Positions 24,354-31,891 of a stretch of 36,150 nt of DNA are shown here, in pieces (the first letter of the stretch is position 1; each line of letters starts with the position of its first letter). Source of the DNA: Propionispora vibrioides (GTDB lineage Bacteria; Bacillota; Negativicutes; Propionisporales; Propionisporaceae); assembly GCF_900110485.1 (NCBI RefSeq), contig NZ_FODY01000034.1, positions 1 through 36,150 of the forward strand, in the 5' to 3' direction. The notes beneath the pieces were generated by a model. That model did not search any database. It worked only from the letters and a program-made list of their open reading frames with translations, and was not told where the DNA came from. A program made the translations under genes and the position numbers.

Positions 24354-25049
24354 ATGGAACAGGTTACGTTGCTAAGTAGTTTTTTTGCCGGCCTGCTATC
24401 GTTTGCATCCCCTTGTGTATTGCCTTTGCTGCCGGCCTTTTCAGCGATGCTGGCGGGAACAGCTAACGGAGAGAAGATAAACTTTCGCCGGTTATATGTG
24501 AATGCTCTTTGCTTTTTTACAGGTTTTTCCTTGGTCTTTGTGCTTATGGGTGCGACGGCATCAATACTGGGACAATGGTTTTTTGATTACCAGGAAAAAA
24601 TTCGACAAGCGGGAGCATTGGTGATTATCCTGATGGGTCTTCAACTGTCGGGAGTTATCCGGATTGCTTTGCTGGAACGGGAGTACCGGCCGTTTTTGTC
24701 CCGTCCTTTCCAGGGGCCGCTTGGCGCTCTGCTGCTGGGGATATCCTTTACCGCCGGCTGGACGCCCTGCATTGGACCGATTCTTACAACCATTTTACTA
24801 TATGCCGGACAAACGGCCACGGTTGGCGCAGGGATAGCTTTGTTGCTGGCCTACGCTATGGGCTTTGTCCTGCCTTTTTTTCTGCTGGTTACTGTGTTAA
24901 GAAAGTATGCATTACGTGTACGGGGGCTGTATGAGTCGTTGCCTCTATTGCAGCGAATAGCAGGCTATCTGCTGATTTTGACCGGTATTCTAATCTGGCT
25001 GGATTGGGTTGAAAAAGGGATCGGCATTCTTTGGTCGTTTTTTTTATAA
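24354..25049 (+). CDS. ccdA: CcdA/DsbD-type membrane electron transporter
   Basis: 231 residues with six to seven membrane helices. The two redox cysteines lie in FASPCVLPLLPAF and TAGWTPCIGPIL, the positions that pass electrons from cytoplasmic thioredoxin across the membrane. It supplies reducing power to the TlpA-like protein encoded immediately upstream. The start is ATG 24354 after TGTAGGTGAAGGC. No terminator is obvious right after it. Confidence 0.93.
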   Translation: MEQVTLLSSFFAGLLSFASPCVLPLLPAFSAMLAGTANGEKINFRRLYVNALCFFTGFSLVFVLMGATASILGQWFFDYQEKIRQAGALVIILMGLQLSGVIRIALLEREYRPFLSRPFQGPLGALLLGISFTAGWTPCIGPILTTILLYAGQTATVGAGIALLLAYAMGFVLPFFLLVTVLRKYALRVRGLYESLPLLQRIAGYLLILTGILIWLDWVEKGIGILWSFFL

Positions 25050-25522
25050 CATGGAATTTGTATGATTTTCTATAGCCCGGCGTATTTTATAAAACTTTGA
25101 TAATCCTGCGATACTATGGCGAAAATCGGGCGGTATACTGAAATTGCTCCAAGGTAATCCAGTACTCTTGAGCACTGCCTGGGAACGGAGAGAAGCCCTC
25201 CTGTTCGTAACTTCCGCAACCCAGGCGCCTCTAAGCCCCTGTCTTCTTACGAAGCGGGGCTTAGGGCGCATCTTCAACTATCCAAAATGTTCCCTGATGG
25301 CGCTTTTATGCCATGCTTCATTACAGTTTTTGAAAATAGGGGCGCTATTTCTGCAAAATTTCGCGAGCCCGTTAGGGTATAATTCGTTGACCCAAAGATC
25401 ATTCCGTTAGTTTGAAGACACGTTCTAGCGTGCGAATATCGGCTTTGCCGCCAGTAACCTGCTTGGGGCAGGCGCATAGGATAAGGAGAGAAACGCTAAT
25501 TGGCGGTGAAGGAGGTCGGGCT
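25050..25522. other. Intergenic region with strong RNA-like secondary structure
   Basis: 473 bases without a convincing gene. Element 1: GCCTGGG (25177-25183) with CCCAGGC (25220-25226), enclosing GAAC/GTTC and GGAG/CTCC stems (25183-25206). Element 2: GCGCC-t-CTAAGCCCC (25225-25239) with GGGGCTTAG-GGCGC (25256-25269), closed by CTTC-ttac-GAAG. A smaller hairpin ATGGC/GCCAT lies at 25297-25314. Further on, CACG-ttctag-CGTG (25420-25433), CCTGC/GCAGG (25458-25472) and GCCGCC/GGCGG stems lie in front of the 42-aa gene. No T-run follows elements 1 and 2, and I recognise no RNA family. Confidence 0.55.
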
Positions 25523-25651
25523 ATGAGCGGGCAGGGCAGGTGGCGGTCACCCGGCGGTAGCTGGGTTTTTATTATCATCGTCCTTTTTCTTGCTTTTTCT
25601 TTACACGGAAACCAGGCAGCGTCAGGAATAACTTCCAGCGAAACGGACTGA
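25523..25651 (+). CDS. Small single-span membrane protein (42 aa)
   Basis: Not recognised. An 11-residue basic, Gly/Ser/Arg-rich start (MSGQGRWRSPGGSW) precedes one membrane helix (VFIIIVLFLAFSL) and a short polar tail. AAGGAGG (25509-25515) is seven bases before ATG 25523. The frame is open to 25412, but upstream starts lack a ribosome binding site. A strong terminator follows. Its shape is like the YjcZ group of sporulation membrane peptides, without their Cys motifs. Confidence 0.65.
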   Translation: MSGQGRWRSPGGSWVFIIIVLFLAFSLHGNQAASGITSSETD

Positions 25652-25657
25652 CGACGG

Positions 25658-25687
25658 CACCTTCCTTAGTGGAAGGTGATTTTTTTT
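25658..25687 (+). terminator. Terminator after the 42-aa gene
   Basis: CACCTTCC (25658-25665) pairs perfectly with GGAAGGTG (25671-25678), followed by A and eight T. Confidence 0.92.
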
Positions 25688-25762
25688 ACCTAAGATTATT
25701 AGAAAACGAAACGGTCTTGCTGATATAATAAAAGAATAGGCAGAATAAGGGAGGGTGTAAGG

Positions 25763-26392
25763 ATGAAAGTATTATTGGTTAATGGGAGTCCCAAGGCACA
25801 GGGCTGTACCTACACGGCTTTGAGCGAAATCAGGAAAGAGCTGGAAGCCGCTAATGTTGAAACAGAGCTGATTCAGGTGGGAGTAAATCCAATCCGTGGC
25901 TGCACGGCCTGCGGCGGGTGTTCCAGAAATGATGCAGGAAAATGTGTGTTTCCCGATGGACCGGTAAATGAACTTATTGAAAAGGCCAAGCACGCCGATG
26001 GTTTCATCTTTGGTTCACCGGTTCATTACGCTGCGGCCTCCGGGCAGCTTACGTCCTTGCTGGATAGAGCCTTTTATGCGGGAAAAAGCGTATTCCGGTA
26101 TAAACCCGGGGCAGCCATTGTAAGCTGTCGCCGTGGCGGCGCAACCGCCGCTTTTGAGCAATTGAACAAGTATTTTACCATTTCCAATATGCCGGTGGTT
26201 TCCTCGCAATACTGGAACATGGTGCATGGCAATACGCCGGAGGAAGTTCAGCAGGACCTGGAGGGGATGCAAACCATGCGGCTTTTGGGTAAAAATATGG
26301 CCTGGCTTTTGCATTCCCTACAGGCAGGCAAGGCGGCAGGCATCGAACTGCCGGAGCAGGAACCCAGAGAAATAACAAATTTTATACGGTAA
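25763..26392 (+). CDS. Iron-sulfur flavoprotein / NADPH-dependent FMN reductase family
   Basis: 209 residues. The flavodoxin-like fold has the FMN phosphate loop NGSPKAQGCTYTAL at the N-terminus and FGSPVHYAAASGQLTSLLDR as the second FMN-binding loop. The compact cysteine motif C47-x2-C50-x2-C53-x7-C61 matches iron-sulfur flavoproteins that hold a 4Fe-4S cluster and shuttle electrons in anaerobes. GGGAGGGTG precedes ATG 25763. A -10 TATAAT (25724-25729) lies upstream without a clear -35. It is transcribed alone, with a terminator at 26407. Confidence 0.9.
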   Translation: MKVLLVNGSPKAQGCTYTALSEIRKELEAANVETELIQVGVNPIRGCTACGGCSRNDAGKCVFPDGPVNELIEKAKHADGFIFGSPVHYAAASGQLTSLLDRAFYAGKSVFRYKPGAAIVSCRRGGATAAFEQLNKYFTISNMPVVSSQYWNMVHGNTPEEVQQDLEGMQTMRLLGKNMAWLLHSLQAGKAAGIELPEQEPREITNFIR

Positions 26393-26406
26393 ACCGTACT
26401 CGTAAG

Positions 26407-26458
26407 AACCGGGTAGCAGCGGCGGCATAGTTAGTCGTCCGGATGTTGCCCGGTTTTT
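26407..26458 (+). terminator. Terminator after the flavoprotein gene
   Basis: AACCGGG (26407-26413) pairs with CCCGGTT (26449-26455), extended by inner pairs (TAGCA with TGTTG, partial), followed by TTTTTAG. Confidence 0.75.
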
Positions 26459-26522
26459 AGCTTGTCATAAAGCCGGTGGTCCAAGCATATGCTTTGGTAT
26501 CAGCAGGTGGAGGCGAGATAAG

Positions 26523-26867
26523 TTGTTTGAGTATTCTTTTGCGTTTGAGATAATTAAAGGGGTATGTGATTATATCCGGGAAAAAAAGTGTCAAAGGAAA
26601 ATGGAACGGATGGAAAGCTACATGGCCGAGTCGAGAAATTGCATGATCGAGCTGCGCCGGTATATGGAAATGAATTCGCTGGAATTGGGCTATAGTTTGC
26701 TGTGTGACCTGCAAACACGGGAAAGGGAAAAATTGCGGGATCTGCGGCAAAAGCTAATTCATCTGGGCGAGCTTGAACTGGCAGAGGAAGTAAATTATCT
26801 GATTGAAGAGGACTGCCGGTTGCCGGAGAATTCGTTTGTTATTTTACGAAGCTATTTGGGCTATTAG
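26523..26867 (+). CDS. Hypothetical helical protein (114 aa)
   Basis: Not recognised. It is almost entirely predicted helix, strongly charged with heptad-like spacing, and has no membrane segment. Four cysteines are scattered (KGVCDYIREKKCQ, RNCMIEL, LLCDLQ, EDCRL). The start is TTG 26523, seven bases after GGTGGAGGCG (26506-26515). The gene is followed by the 43-aa Cys-rich gene with no terminator between. Codon use and length are like neighbouring genes. Confidence 0.7.
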   Translation: MFEYSFAFEIIKGVCDYIREKKCQRKMERMESYMAESRNCMIELRRYMEMNSLELGYSLLCDLQTREREKLRDLRQKLIHLGELELAEEVNYLIEEDCRLPENSFVILRSYLGY

Positions 26868-26937
26868 GGAGCGCCCGGCAACAGGACTTTCTTTATCTGA
26901 ATGGAATATTCTTGTTAAAGATAAAGGAGGCGAGCCA

Positions 26938-27069
26938 ATGGCTAACTGTAATGAAAAAAACTGCAACTGTACGAATACTGCCTGCGAGAGGCATGGCAAG
27001 TGCTGTCTTTGCATCAATTTTCACCGGGAGAAGGGAAGCAAGGTATTCTGTATGCGGGATAAGAAGTAA
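26938..27069 (+). CDS. Small Cys-rich protein (43 aa, DUF6485-like)
   Basis: 43 residues with eight cysteines: NCNEKNCNCTNTACERHGKCCLCINFHREKGS in pieces, then a final Cys six residues from the end. The CERHGKC and CINFHRE pattern resembles the small DUF6485 zinc-ribbon-like family; function is unknown. AAAGGAGGCGAG before ATG 26938 is one of the best ribosome binding sites in the window. Cysteine spacing suggests a bound zinc or Fe-S centre. A terminator follows at 27087. Confidence 0.75.
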   Translation: MANCNEKNCNCTNTACERHGKCCLCINFHREKGSKVFCMRDKK

Positions 27070-27086
27070 AGGAGAGGAAAGTAAGC

Positions 27087-27112
27087 GACTGCCGGTAACG
27101 GCAGTCTTTTTT
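27087..27112 (+). terminator. Terminator after the Cys-rich gene
   Basis: GACTGCCG (27087-27094), loop GTAA, CGGCAGTC (27099-27106), TTTTTT. Confidence 0.93.
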
Positions 27113-27246
27113 GTCGGACCCGGGCTTTTGTAACAAGCGGTGGCTGACGGGATTTTCCACTGTGTCCTTGTAACATCGTTTCTCTGCAAGCCATAGAATA
27201 TAAGGGTATATACATACCACAATATGTGAAGAGGAGCTGATCTTAC

Positions 27247-27369
27247 ATGGGTTTTGGTGGATGTGGCTACGGAAACGGCTTTGGCCACAGTTGGATTATC
27301 ATTATCATCATTATCATTTTACTATTGTTCTGCTGCTGTGACGACAACGGTCCTTCCTATACTTGCTAG
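27247..27369 (+). CDS. YjcZ-like sporulation small membrane protein (40 aa)
   Basis: A Gly-rich start (MGFGGCGYGNGFGHSW) precedes a run of eight Ile and three Leu forming one membrane helix, then CCCDDN and a short tail. This is the YjcZ/YoaF-type architecture of very short proteins found in spore formers. The gene was too short for ordinary ORF lists. GAGGAGCTG (27229-27237) precedes ATG 27247. A terminator-like hairpin follows at 27443. It supports an endospore-forming host. Confidence 0.8.
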   Translation: MGFGGCGYGNGFGHSWIIIIIIIILLLFCCCDDNGPSYTC

Positions 27370-27442
27370 AGCAGCCATTGCGGCAGCCTATGTGGGGGAT
27401 ACGCTGTACACAGGGTAAGTCAATTGCTGAACTGAAGACAGA

Positions 27443-27480
27443 AACCCCGCTTCGGATCATTCCGGGCGGGGTCTTTCTTT
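27443..27480 (+). terminator. Terminator after the YjcZ-like gene
   Basis: ACCCCGC (27444-27450) pairs with GCGGGGT after an inner CGG/CCG stem, and CTTTCTTT follows. Confidence 0.82.
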
Positions 27481-27538
27481 AGGCTTCGCAAACACCTTTG
27501 TTAACATAAATTCATAGACTAATAGGGGAGGGATAAAT

Positions 27539-27712
27539 ATGACAAATTGGTTAGTCCGGATTGGCAATTGGTTTCTTGGCAAGGCAGAGGAAGTGGAACA
27601 GCTGGATAGTGCCATGAAAGCTATCGTCAATCAGCAGACAAAACGCGCTTTTTATCTTGGGGCCGGCGCGGGGATTGTGGTGACGGCCGGACTGGTCTGG
27701 TTGCTGGGGTGA
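27539..27712 (+). CDS. Small membrane protein (57 aa)
   Basis: Not recognised. An amphipathic N-terminal half (NWLVRIGNWFLGKAEEVEQLDSAMKAIVNQQTKR in pieces) precedes one C-terminal membrane helix (FYLGAGAGIVVTAGLVWLLG). GGGGAGGG (27524-27531) precedes ATG 27539. It ends four bases before the next gene, so the two are coupled. The pair resembles small accessory membrane proteins of phage or envelope cassettes, but nothing else phage-like adjoins it. Confidence 0.7.
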   Translation: MTNWLVRIGNWFLGKAEEVEQLDSAMKAIVNQQTKRAFYLGAGAGIVVTAGLVWLLG

Positions 27713-27716
27713 GGCA

Positions 27717-28409
27717 ATGGAGTTTATTAAGCTGCATTGGAGGACAATTGGCGGAGTAGTGGTAGCCCTGGCTCTGGGGTTTTATATCTATACGTTGGAA
27801 GGAAGGGTCCGGGAGGCAGAGGAACAGAAACAAAACGCGCTCGTCTTAAGCCAGCAGCAAGCGATGAATGCCAATGTGCTGCAGAATATGCTGGATTTAA
27901 ACAAGCAGAATGCGGCGATGCTAGCCTCGTTTATCGCCAAAGTCCAGCAGGGGCAGGTTCAGCCGGTAACCAATTTTACCGTGACGGCGGCTACGCCGTC
28001 GGAAGCAGCCAGTCAGGTGGCCGAAAAAATTAACCGTCAGGATCCGACGCTGCCGCCGGAAGCGTTGGAAAAAACCGATAATACCATAGTCAGTGTACAA
28101 AAACTTACCGACGCCGAAAAGCTGGCGACGCAAACTGCCAATAAAGCGAAACAGGAAGCCGGACAAACGACGGTTAATGAAGACTACGGCGTTGCGGTCT
28201 ACAAAAATAATAATTACCGGAACTGGTATATTGGCACCGGTGTGGGATGGCACGACGGTGATCACTATGTGCCGGTCAGCCTCCAGCGTAATTTCAGCAA
28301 GGATGCCGCCTTGGAATGGGAAGCCCATTTGGATGGGGATATGAATGTTAAGGGCGGGGAGATTAAATATAAGCGTGGGGTCAATAAGTTATTTTTTGGG
28401 CTGTTCTGA
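27717..28409 (+). CDS. Membrane-anchored coiled-coil protein (230 aa), function unknown
   Basis: One membrane anchor at about residues 10-27 (TIGGVVVALALGFYIYTL). It is followed by a Gln/Ala/Asn-rich coiled coil (28-80), a polar linker and a C-terminal domain rich in aromatic and Gly residues (NWYIGTGVGWHDGDHYVPVSLQRNF). The last part, with alternating charged and hydrophobic residues, looks like a beta domain. No family is recognised with confidence. Topology suggests it faces the envelope. It starts four bases after the 57-aa gene and a terminator follows at 28444, so the two genes form one unit. Confidence 0.8.
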   Translation: MEFIKLHWRTIGGVVVALALGFYIYTLEGRVREAEEQKQNALVLSQQQAMNANVLQNMLDLNKQNAAMLASFIAKVQQGQVQPVTNFTVTAATPSEAASQVAEKINRQDPTLPPEALEKTDNTIVSVQKLTDAEKLATQTANKAKQEAGQTTVNEDYGVAVYKNNNYRNWYIGTGVGWHDGDHYVPVSLQRNFSKDAALEWEAHLDGDMNVKGGEIKYKRGVNKLFFGLF

Positions 28410-28443
28410 AGGTTGTACCATAATAACCTGCAGAAATCAATTC

Positions 28444-28473
28444 ATCACCCTGCCGGGCGGGGTGATTTTTTTT
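28444..28473 (+). terminator. Terminator of the 57-aa/230-aa unit
   Basis: ATCACCC (28444-28450) pairs with GGGTGAT (28460-28466), followed by TTTTTTTA. Confidence 0.9.
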
Positions 28474-28564
28474 ATTTTGGAAAAATGTGATATTATAGAA
28501 GGGTAGACAGTCAGCAAGGTTTGCTGCTATACAATAAAATAAAAAAGTAAAGAGAGGTTTTTGG

Positions 28565-29422
28565 ATGACGAAAAAACATCGATTATTACAATACTTTAGG
28601 AAGTACCTTTTGTTGTTTATTGGTTCCATTATCTACGCAGCCGGCCTGGAGATTTTTTTAGTGCCGAATAATGTAATCGACGGAGGTGTGGTCGGCATTG
28701 CCATTATGGCAAGTCACCTGACGGGACTGCCCTTTTGGGTGTTTCTGGTCGTGATTAATATTCCGTTTGTTTATTTGGGCTATAAGCAGATTGGCAAGAC
28801 GTTTACGATAGCTACTCTATTTTCTATTCTGTCCCTGTCTTATTGGAGTAATATTTTTCTGCCGGTTCCCGGGTTAACTGAGGATTTGTTTTTAGCTTCG
28901 GTATACGGCGGTGTTATTTTGGGGATCGGCGTTGGCCTGATTGTCCGGTATGGCGGTTCTCTGGACGGCTCGGAGATTGTCGCCATCTTAATGGATAAAC
29001 GGTCCAGCTTTTCCGTCGGCGAAATTGTGCTGATCATCAACCTGTTCATCTTAACCGGCGCCGGTTTGGTTTTTGGCTGGGACCGGGCGATGTATTCCTT
29101 ATTCACCTACTTTATTGCTTCCAAGGTAATCGATATTACCATTGAAGGTCTGGATGAATCGAAAGCGGTGATCATTGTGTCCGATCAGTCGGCAGCTATA
29201 ACCGGTGCGCTGATGGACCGGCTTGGCCGGGGAGTCACCATTTTGCGGGGAGAAGGCGCCTATAGCGGCGATGCGAAAAATATTCTTTATACGGTGATTA
29301 CCCGGCTGGAGGTTGCTAAACTAAAAGCGATTATTGAGGAAATCGATGAAAAGGCCTTCGTCACCATCAATGATGTACATGATGTGTTTGGGGGCACCTT
29401 TAAGAAAAAAGCAATTCACTAA
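28565..29422 (+). CDS. YitT family membrane protein
   Basis: 285 residues. Five to six N-terminal membrane helices (GSIIYAAGLEIFLVPNNVIDGGVVGIAIM, and GGVILGIGVGLIVRYGGSLDGSEIVA) are followed by a soluble C-terminal DUF2179 domain (about 200-280; GRGVTILRGEGAYSG, and FVTINDVHDVFGG). This is the standard YitT layout in Firmicutes. The molecular function is not established; some members are thought to be transporters. AAGAGAGG precedes ATG 28565. It is transcribed alone. Confidence 0.92.
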   Translation: MTKKHRLLQYFRKYLLLFIGSIIYAAGLEIFLVPNNVIDGGVVGIAIMASHLTGLPFWVFLVVINIPFVYLGYKQIGKTFTIATLFSILSLSYWSNIFLPVPGLTEDLFLASVYGGVILGIGVGLIVRYGGSLDGSEIVAILMDKRSSFSVGEIVLIINLFILTGAGLVFGWDRAMYSLFTYFIASKVIDITIEGLDESKAVIIVSDQSAAITGALMDRLGRGVTILRGEGAYSGDAKNILYTVITRLEVAKLKAIIEEIDEKAFVTINDVHDVFGGTFKKKAIH

Positions 29423-29553
29423 GCTCGGCCAGCTTATTTTCGAATCAATGGAATGGCGGTTTAAAAAGGAATTTGTCAGGATATGGGCGAATAAAATGTT
29501 TACGGTGCAATAATCATGATTTTGCTCAGGTTTGCGTTATAGGGGGATGAAAT

Positions 29554-31029
29554 ATGAATTTTTTTAAGAAAGCGCCATGTCATGAGGCTCTTTGCATTAT
29601 TCAGAATGTGGAAGACCGTTTAAAAGGCAAGCCGGTTGACCCGCCTCAGGTGGATTACCCCATTCATCAAAGGATGCTTAAACAGTTTGACAAGCTTTTT
29701 GAAAGCGAACGGAAAATGTCGGTGAACTCCAAAAAAATGATTGGTATCGTACCTAAATTAAGTGAGTTCGATATAAGAATGACTCACGAATCGAACCAGT
29801 TAACGACATTTGCTCAGGACATGACGACGTTAAGTGAGTCCAATCTGGCCATTGTGGAAGAGATTACAGCCAGCATGAATGATGTCAATGATACTATTAA
29901 GCATGCTTCGGAGACGATGGAGCATCTGTCGACGGCTTCGCGGGGGCTGATTGAGAAGAATGACGAAAGCATGGCGCAGCTTGGTGAGATACAGGAGCTA
30001 AAGGAGGAAGTTATCCGGGATACGGCCATTATGCAGGAGCAGATTGAGCATTTGACGGAGATGGCCGCCAAGGTCAATGAGATTGTAAACGGTGTGGAAG
30101 CTATCGCGGCGGAAACCAATCTGCTGGCGCTGAACGCCTCGATTGAGGCGGCTCGAGCCGGTGAATTCGGGCGGGGTTTTGCCGTGGTCGCCAATGAGAT
30201 TAGAAAGCTGGCCGACAATACAAAAATGAATCTGGATGATATGCGGGTCTTTGTAAATAACATTCATCAGGCGGCCAATGATAGCCGGGAGAGCCTGGAT
30301 AATACGCTGCGTTCTACCAGCGGCATGAATGAAAAACTGGACAGCATTGCCGGCACCATACAGGGGAATGTAGCCATGCTGAAGGATACGGTCGCGGATG
30401 TCGACGATGTAGCGGGCTCAATGAAACAAGTGCATGAAGCGGCGCAGCAGGTAAATCAGGCAATGGCTTTTTCCGCCCGGGATGCGGAAAAACTGCATGG
30501 CATGACTCAGAGCATACATGATGATGCCATTATGAGCGCGGAAAATGCAAAGCAGCTATCTTCGATTGACAATGAACTGAGTGAAATTATCCGGGATATG
30601 ATCCTGTCGCTAAATGGCGGCGTCCATGCCATTTCTAATGACGATCTGACGGAGACGCTGACTAAGGCCAAGGTGGCTCATGGGAACTGGATGAAGAATT
30701 TGAAACGCATTGTTGATGAAATGAAGTCCTACCCGATTCAGATTGATTCAAAGCGCTGTGCTTTCGGTCATTTTTATCATGCCATTCAGTTGACTCATCC
30801 CGATATAAATAAAGAATGGCAGGCCATCGACGGCGTACATCATGAATTGCACGGCATGGGCAGCAAGGTACTGGACGCTGTGGAAAGGCAGGCCGCCGGT
30901 GAAGCCAATAGCCTGTATGAACGGGCGGAAGGGCTGTCGAAACAAATATTTACTCATATTGATAATACTATCCGGGAAATCAAAAGAAAATCAGATGAGG
31001 GTATCGAGCTTTTGCAAAGTAATTCATGA
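29554..31029 (+). CDS. Soluble methyl-accepting chemotaxis protein with C-terminal CZB domain
   Basis: 491 residues with no membrane segment. The N-terminal region has two cysteines five apart (CHEALC, residues 9 and 14) and no recognised sensor fold. A methyl-accepting coiled coil spans about 75-350, with the conserved hairpin tip AIAAETNLLALNASIEAARAGE. At the C-terminus a CZB zinc-binding domain carries His in HGNW, Cys in RCAFGHFYH and later His residues. CZB receptors sense zinc or oxidants such as hypochlorite in other bacteria. A cytoplasmic location is expected. GGGGGATG precedes ATG 29554. The first Pho-box-like promoter starts 15 bases after the stop codon. Confidence 0.9.
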   Translation: MNFFKKAPCHEALCIIQNVEDRLKGKPVDPPQVDYPIHQRMLKQFDKLFESERKMSVNSKKMIGIVPKLSEFDIRMTHESNQLTTFAQDMTTLSESNLAIVEEITASMNDVNDTIKHASETMEHLSTASRGLIEKNDESMAQLGEIQELKEEVIRDTAIMQEQIEHLTEMAAKVNEIVNGVEAIAAETNLLALNASIEAARAGEFGRGFAVVANEIRKLADNTKMNLDDMRVFVNNIHQAANDSRESLDNTLRSTSGMNEKLDSIAGTIQGNVAMLKDTVADVDDVAGSMKQVHEAAQQVNQAMAFSARDAEKLHGMTQSIHDDAIMSAENAKQLSSIDNELSEIIRDMILSLNGGVHAISNDDLTETLTKAKVAHGNWMKNLKRIVDEMKSYPIQIDSKRCAFGHFYHAIQLTHPDINKEWQAIDGVHHELHGMGSKVLDAVERQAAGEANSLYERAEGLSKQIFTHIDNTIREIKRKSDEGIELLQSNS

Positions 31030-31043
31030 CAATGTTTTTGGTC

Positions 31044-31077
31044 TTGTCATATATTTGTCATAAATATCCTCTATAGT
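31044..31077 (+). promoter_or_regulatory. Pho-box-like promoter 1
   Basis: TTGTCAT (31044-31050), 4 bp ATAT, TTGTCAT (31055-31061), then 11 bp from the second TTGTCA to the -10 TATAGT (31072-31077). Two 7-bp direct repeats 4 bp apart, 10-11 bp ahead of the -10, is the known layout of PhoB-activated promoters. It points toward a gene-free stretch ending in a terminator. Confidence 0.65.
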
Positions 31078-31083
31078 AAAAGT

Positions 31084-31218
31084 TGTCCACCATGCAATAC
31101 AGTCTGGCAGAGTTGCTGCTGCCGGACGAAAACTAATAGAGGGTCATCCTCTATTAACAATATTCTCATACTCCTCTGTTGTAGTCCCTCTATGTCAAGA
31201 TAGGGGGACATTTTTTTT
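31084..31218 (+). ncRNA. Candidate small RNA (about 135 nt)
   Basis: A short untranslated unit runs from the Pho-box-like promoter to a terminator. It contains a perfect hairpin TAATAGAGG-gtcat-CCTCTATTA (31134-31156). The terminator is GTCCCTCTA (31184-31192) with TAGGGGGAC (31201-31209), then eight T. The GAGG of the first hairpin can also pair with the CCTC of the terminator, so the two may exclude each other. The only ORF has 14 codons (from ATG 31092) and no ribosome binding site. The next gene is on the opposite strand. It is a small RNA by inference. Confidence 0.5.
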
Positions 31219-31240
31219 GCGGGGGTAACGGGTTGTATAA

Positions 31241-31276
31241 CAAAAGGTGAGCTTGATGGGGCAAGCTCACCTTTTG
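31241..31276 (-). terminator. Terminator of the HAD phosphatase gene
   Basis: CAAAAGGTGAGCTTG (31241-31255) is a perfect inverted repeat of CAAGCTCACCTTTTG (31262-31276). It directly abuts the minus-strand stop codon. Read on the minus strand it ends in CACCTTTTGTTAT. Confidence 0.85.
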
Positions 31277-31891
31277 TTATAGTAAAGTCAAAATCTCATG
31301 GGGTTTTTGGAAGATGTGGGTAGCCGGTAAATCAGGCGTTTTACTGCCCCAAAGCGCCAAACCGAAGTCGATGCCGGCCTGGCCGGCACAACGCTGATCA
31401 TAGGCGGTATCGCCGATATATAACGCTGTTTCGGGCCGGGCACCGGAAAGCTCGAGGTATTTTAAGAGCGGCTCCGGGTGAGGTTTGTGCTTTGCTGTGT
31501 CATCGGCGCAGACAATGAAAGATAGATATTTCATCAACCCAAAGGGAATGAAATCCTTTGTTAATTCGGCTTTTGTTTTGGAGGTCACAATGCCTGTGGG
31601 AATATGGCGGGCACCCAGCTCGGACAATACCGTCTCAATGCCGGTAAAGACAGTGATCGTGTGAAAATAATCATTCATATAATTGTCCCATTTGGCGAGG
31701 GCCTGCTCTTTGTTGCGGATAGACAGCTTTTCCAACGCGGCCATGCCCGGAATGCCCAAGGCAAAATGCAATTCTTCGCAAGTATATTGTTTTTGGCAGC
31801 TTTCACTAAGAACTCTTTGCAGTGCCAACAAGATGGCCTGCTCTGTATCAATCAGAGTGCCATCCACATCAAAGATGACCGTTGCATACAT
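31277..31891 (-). CDS. HAD superfamily phosphatase (phosphoglycolate phosphatase-like)
   Basis: 204 residues. Motif I DVDGTLIDT near the N-terminus gives the nucleophile Asp and the acid/base Asp. Motif II is IVTSKT and motif III/IV is KPHPEPLLKYLEL...YIGDTAYD. An alpha-helical cap (about 20-85) puts it in subclass I. It resembles Gph, PpaX or PgmB phosphatases of small phosphoesters; the substrate is not known. The start is the ATG complementary to 31889-31891, with GAAGGAGGC upstream; the frame continues to 32050 without a better start. It is divergent from the Arg/Glu/His-rich gene at 32093. Confidence 0.9.
   Translation of the reverse strand: MYATVIFDVDGTLIDTEQAILLALQRVLSESCQKQYTCEELHFALGIPGMAALEKLSIRNKEQALAKWDNYMNDYFHTITVFTGIETVLSELGARHIPTGIVTSKTKAELTKDFIPFGLMKYLSFIVCADDTAKHKPHPEPLLKYLELSGARPETALYIGDTAYDQRCAGQAGIDFGLALWGSKTPDLPATHIFQKPHEILTLL

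Noticed and set aside
25044-25277. 77-codon minus-strand ORF (Arg-rich)
   Set aside because: It exactly covers the paired arms of the structured element at 25177-25269, which forces an Arg-rich translation. No ribosome binding site.
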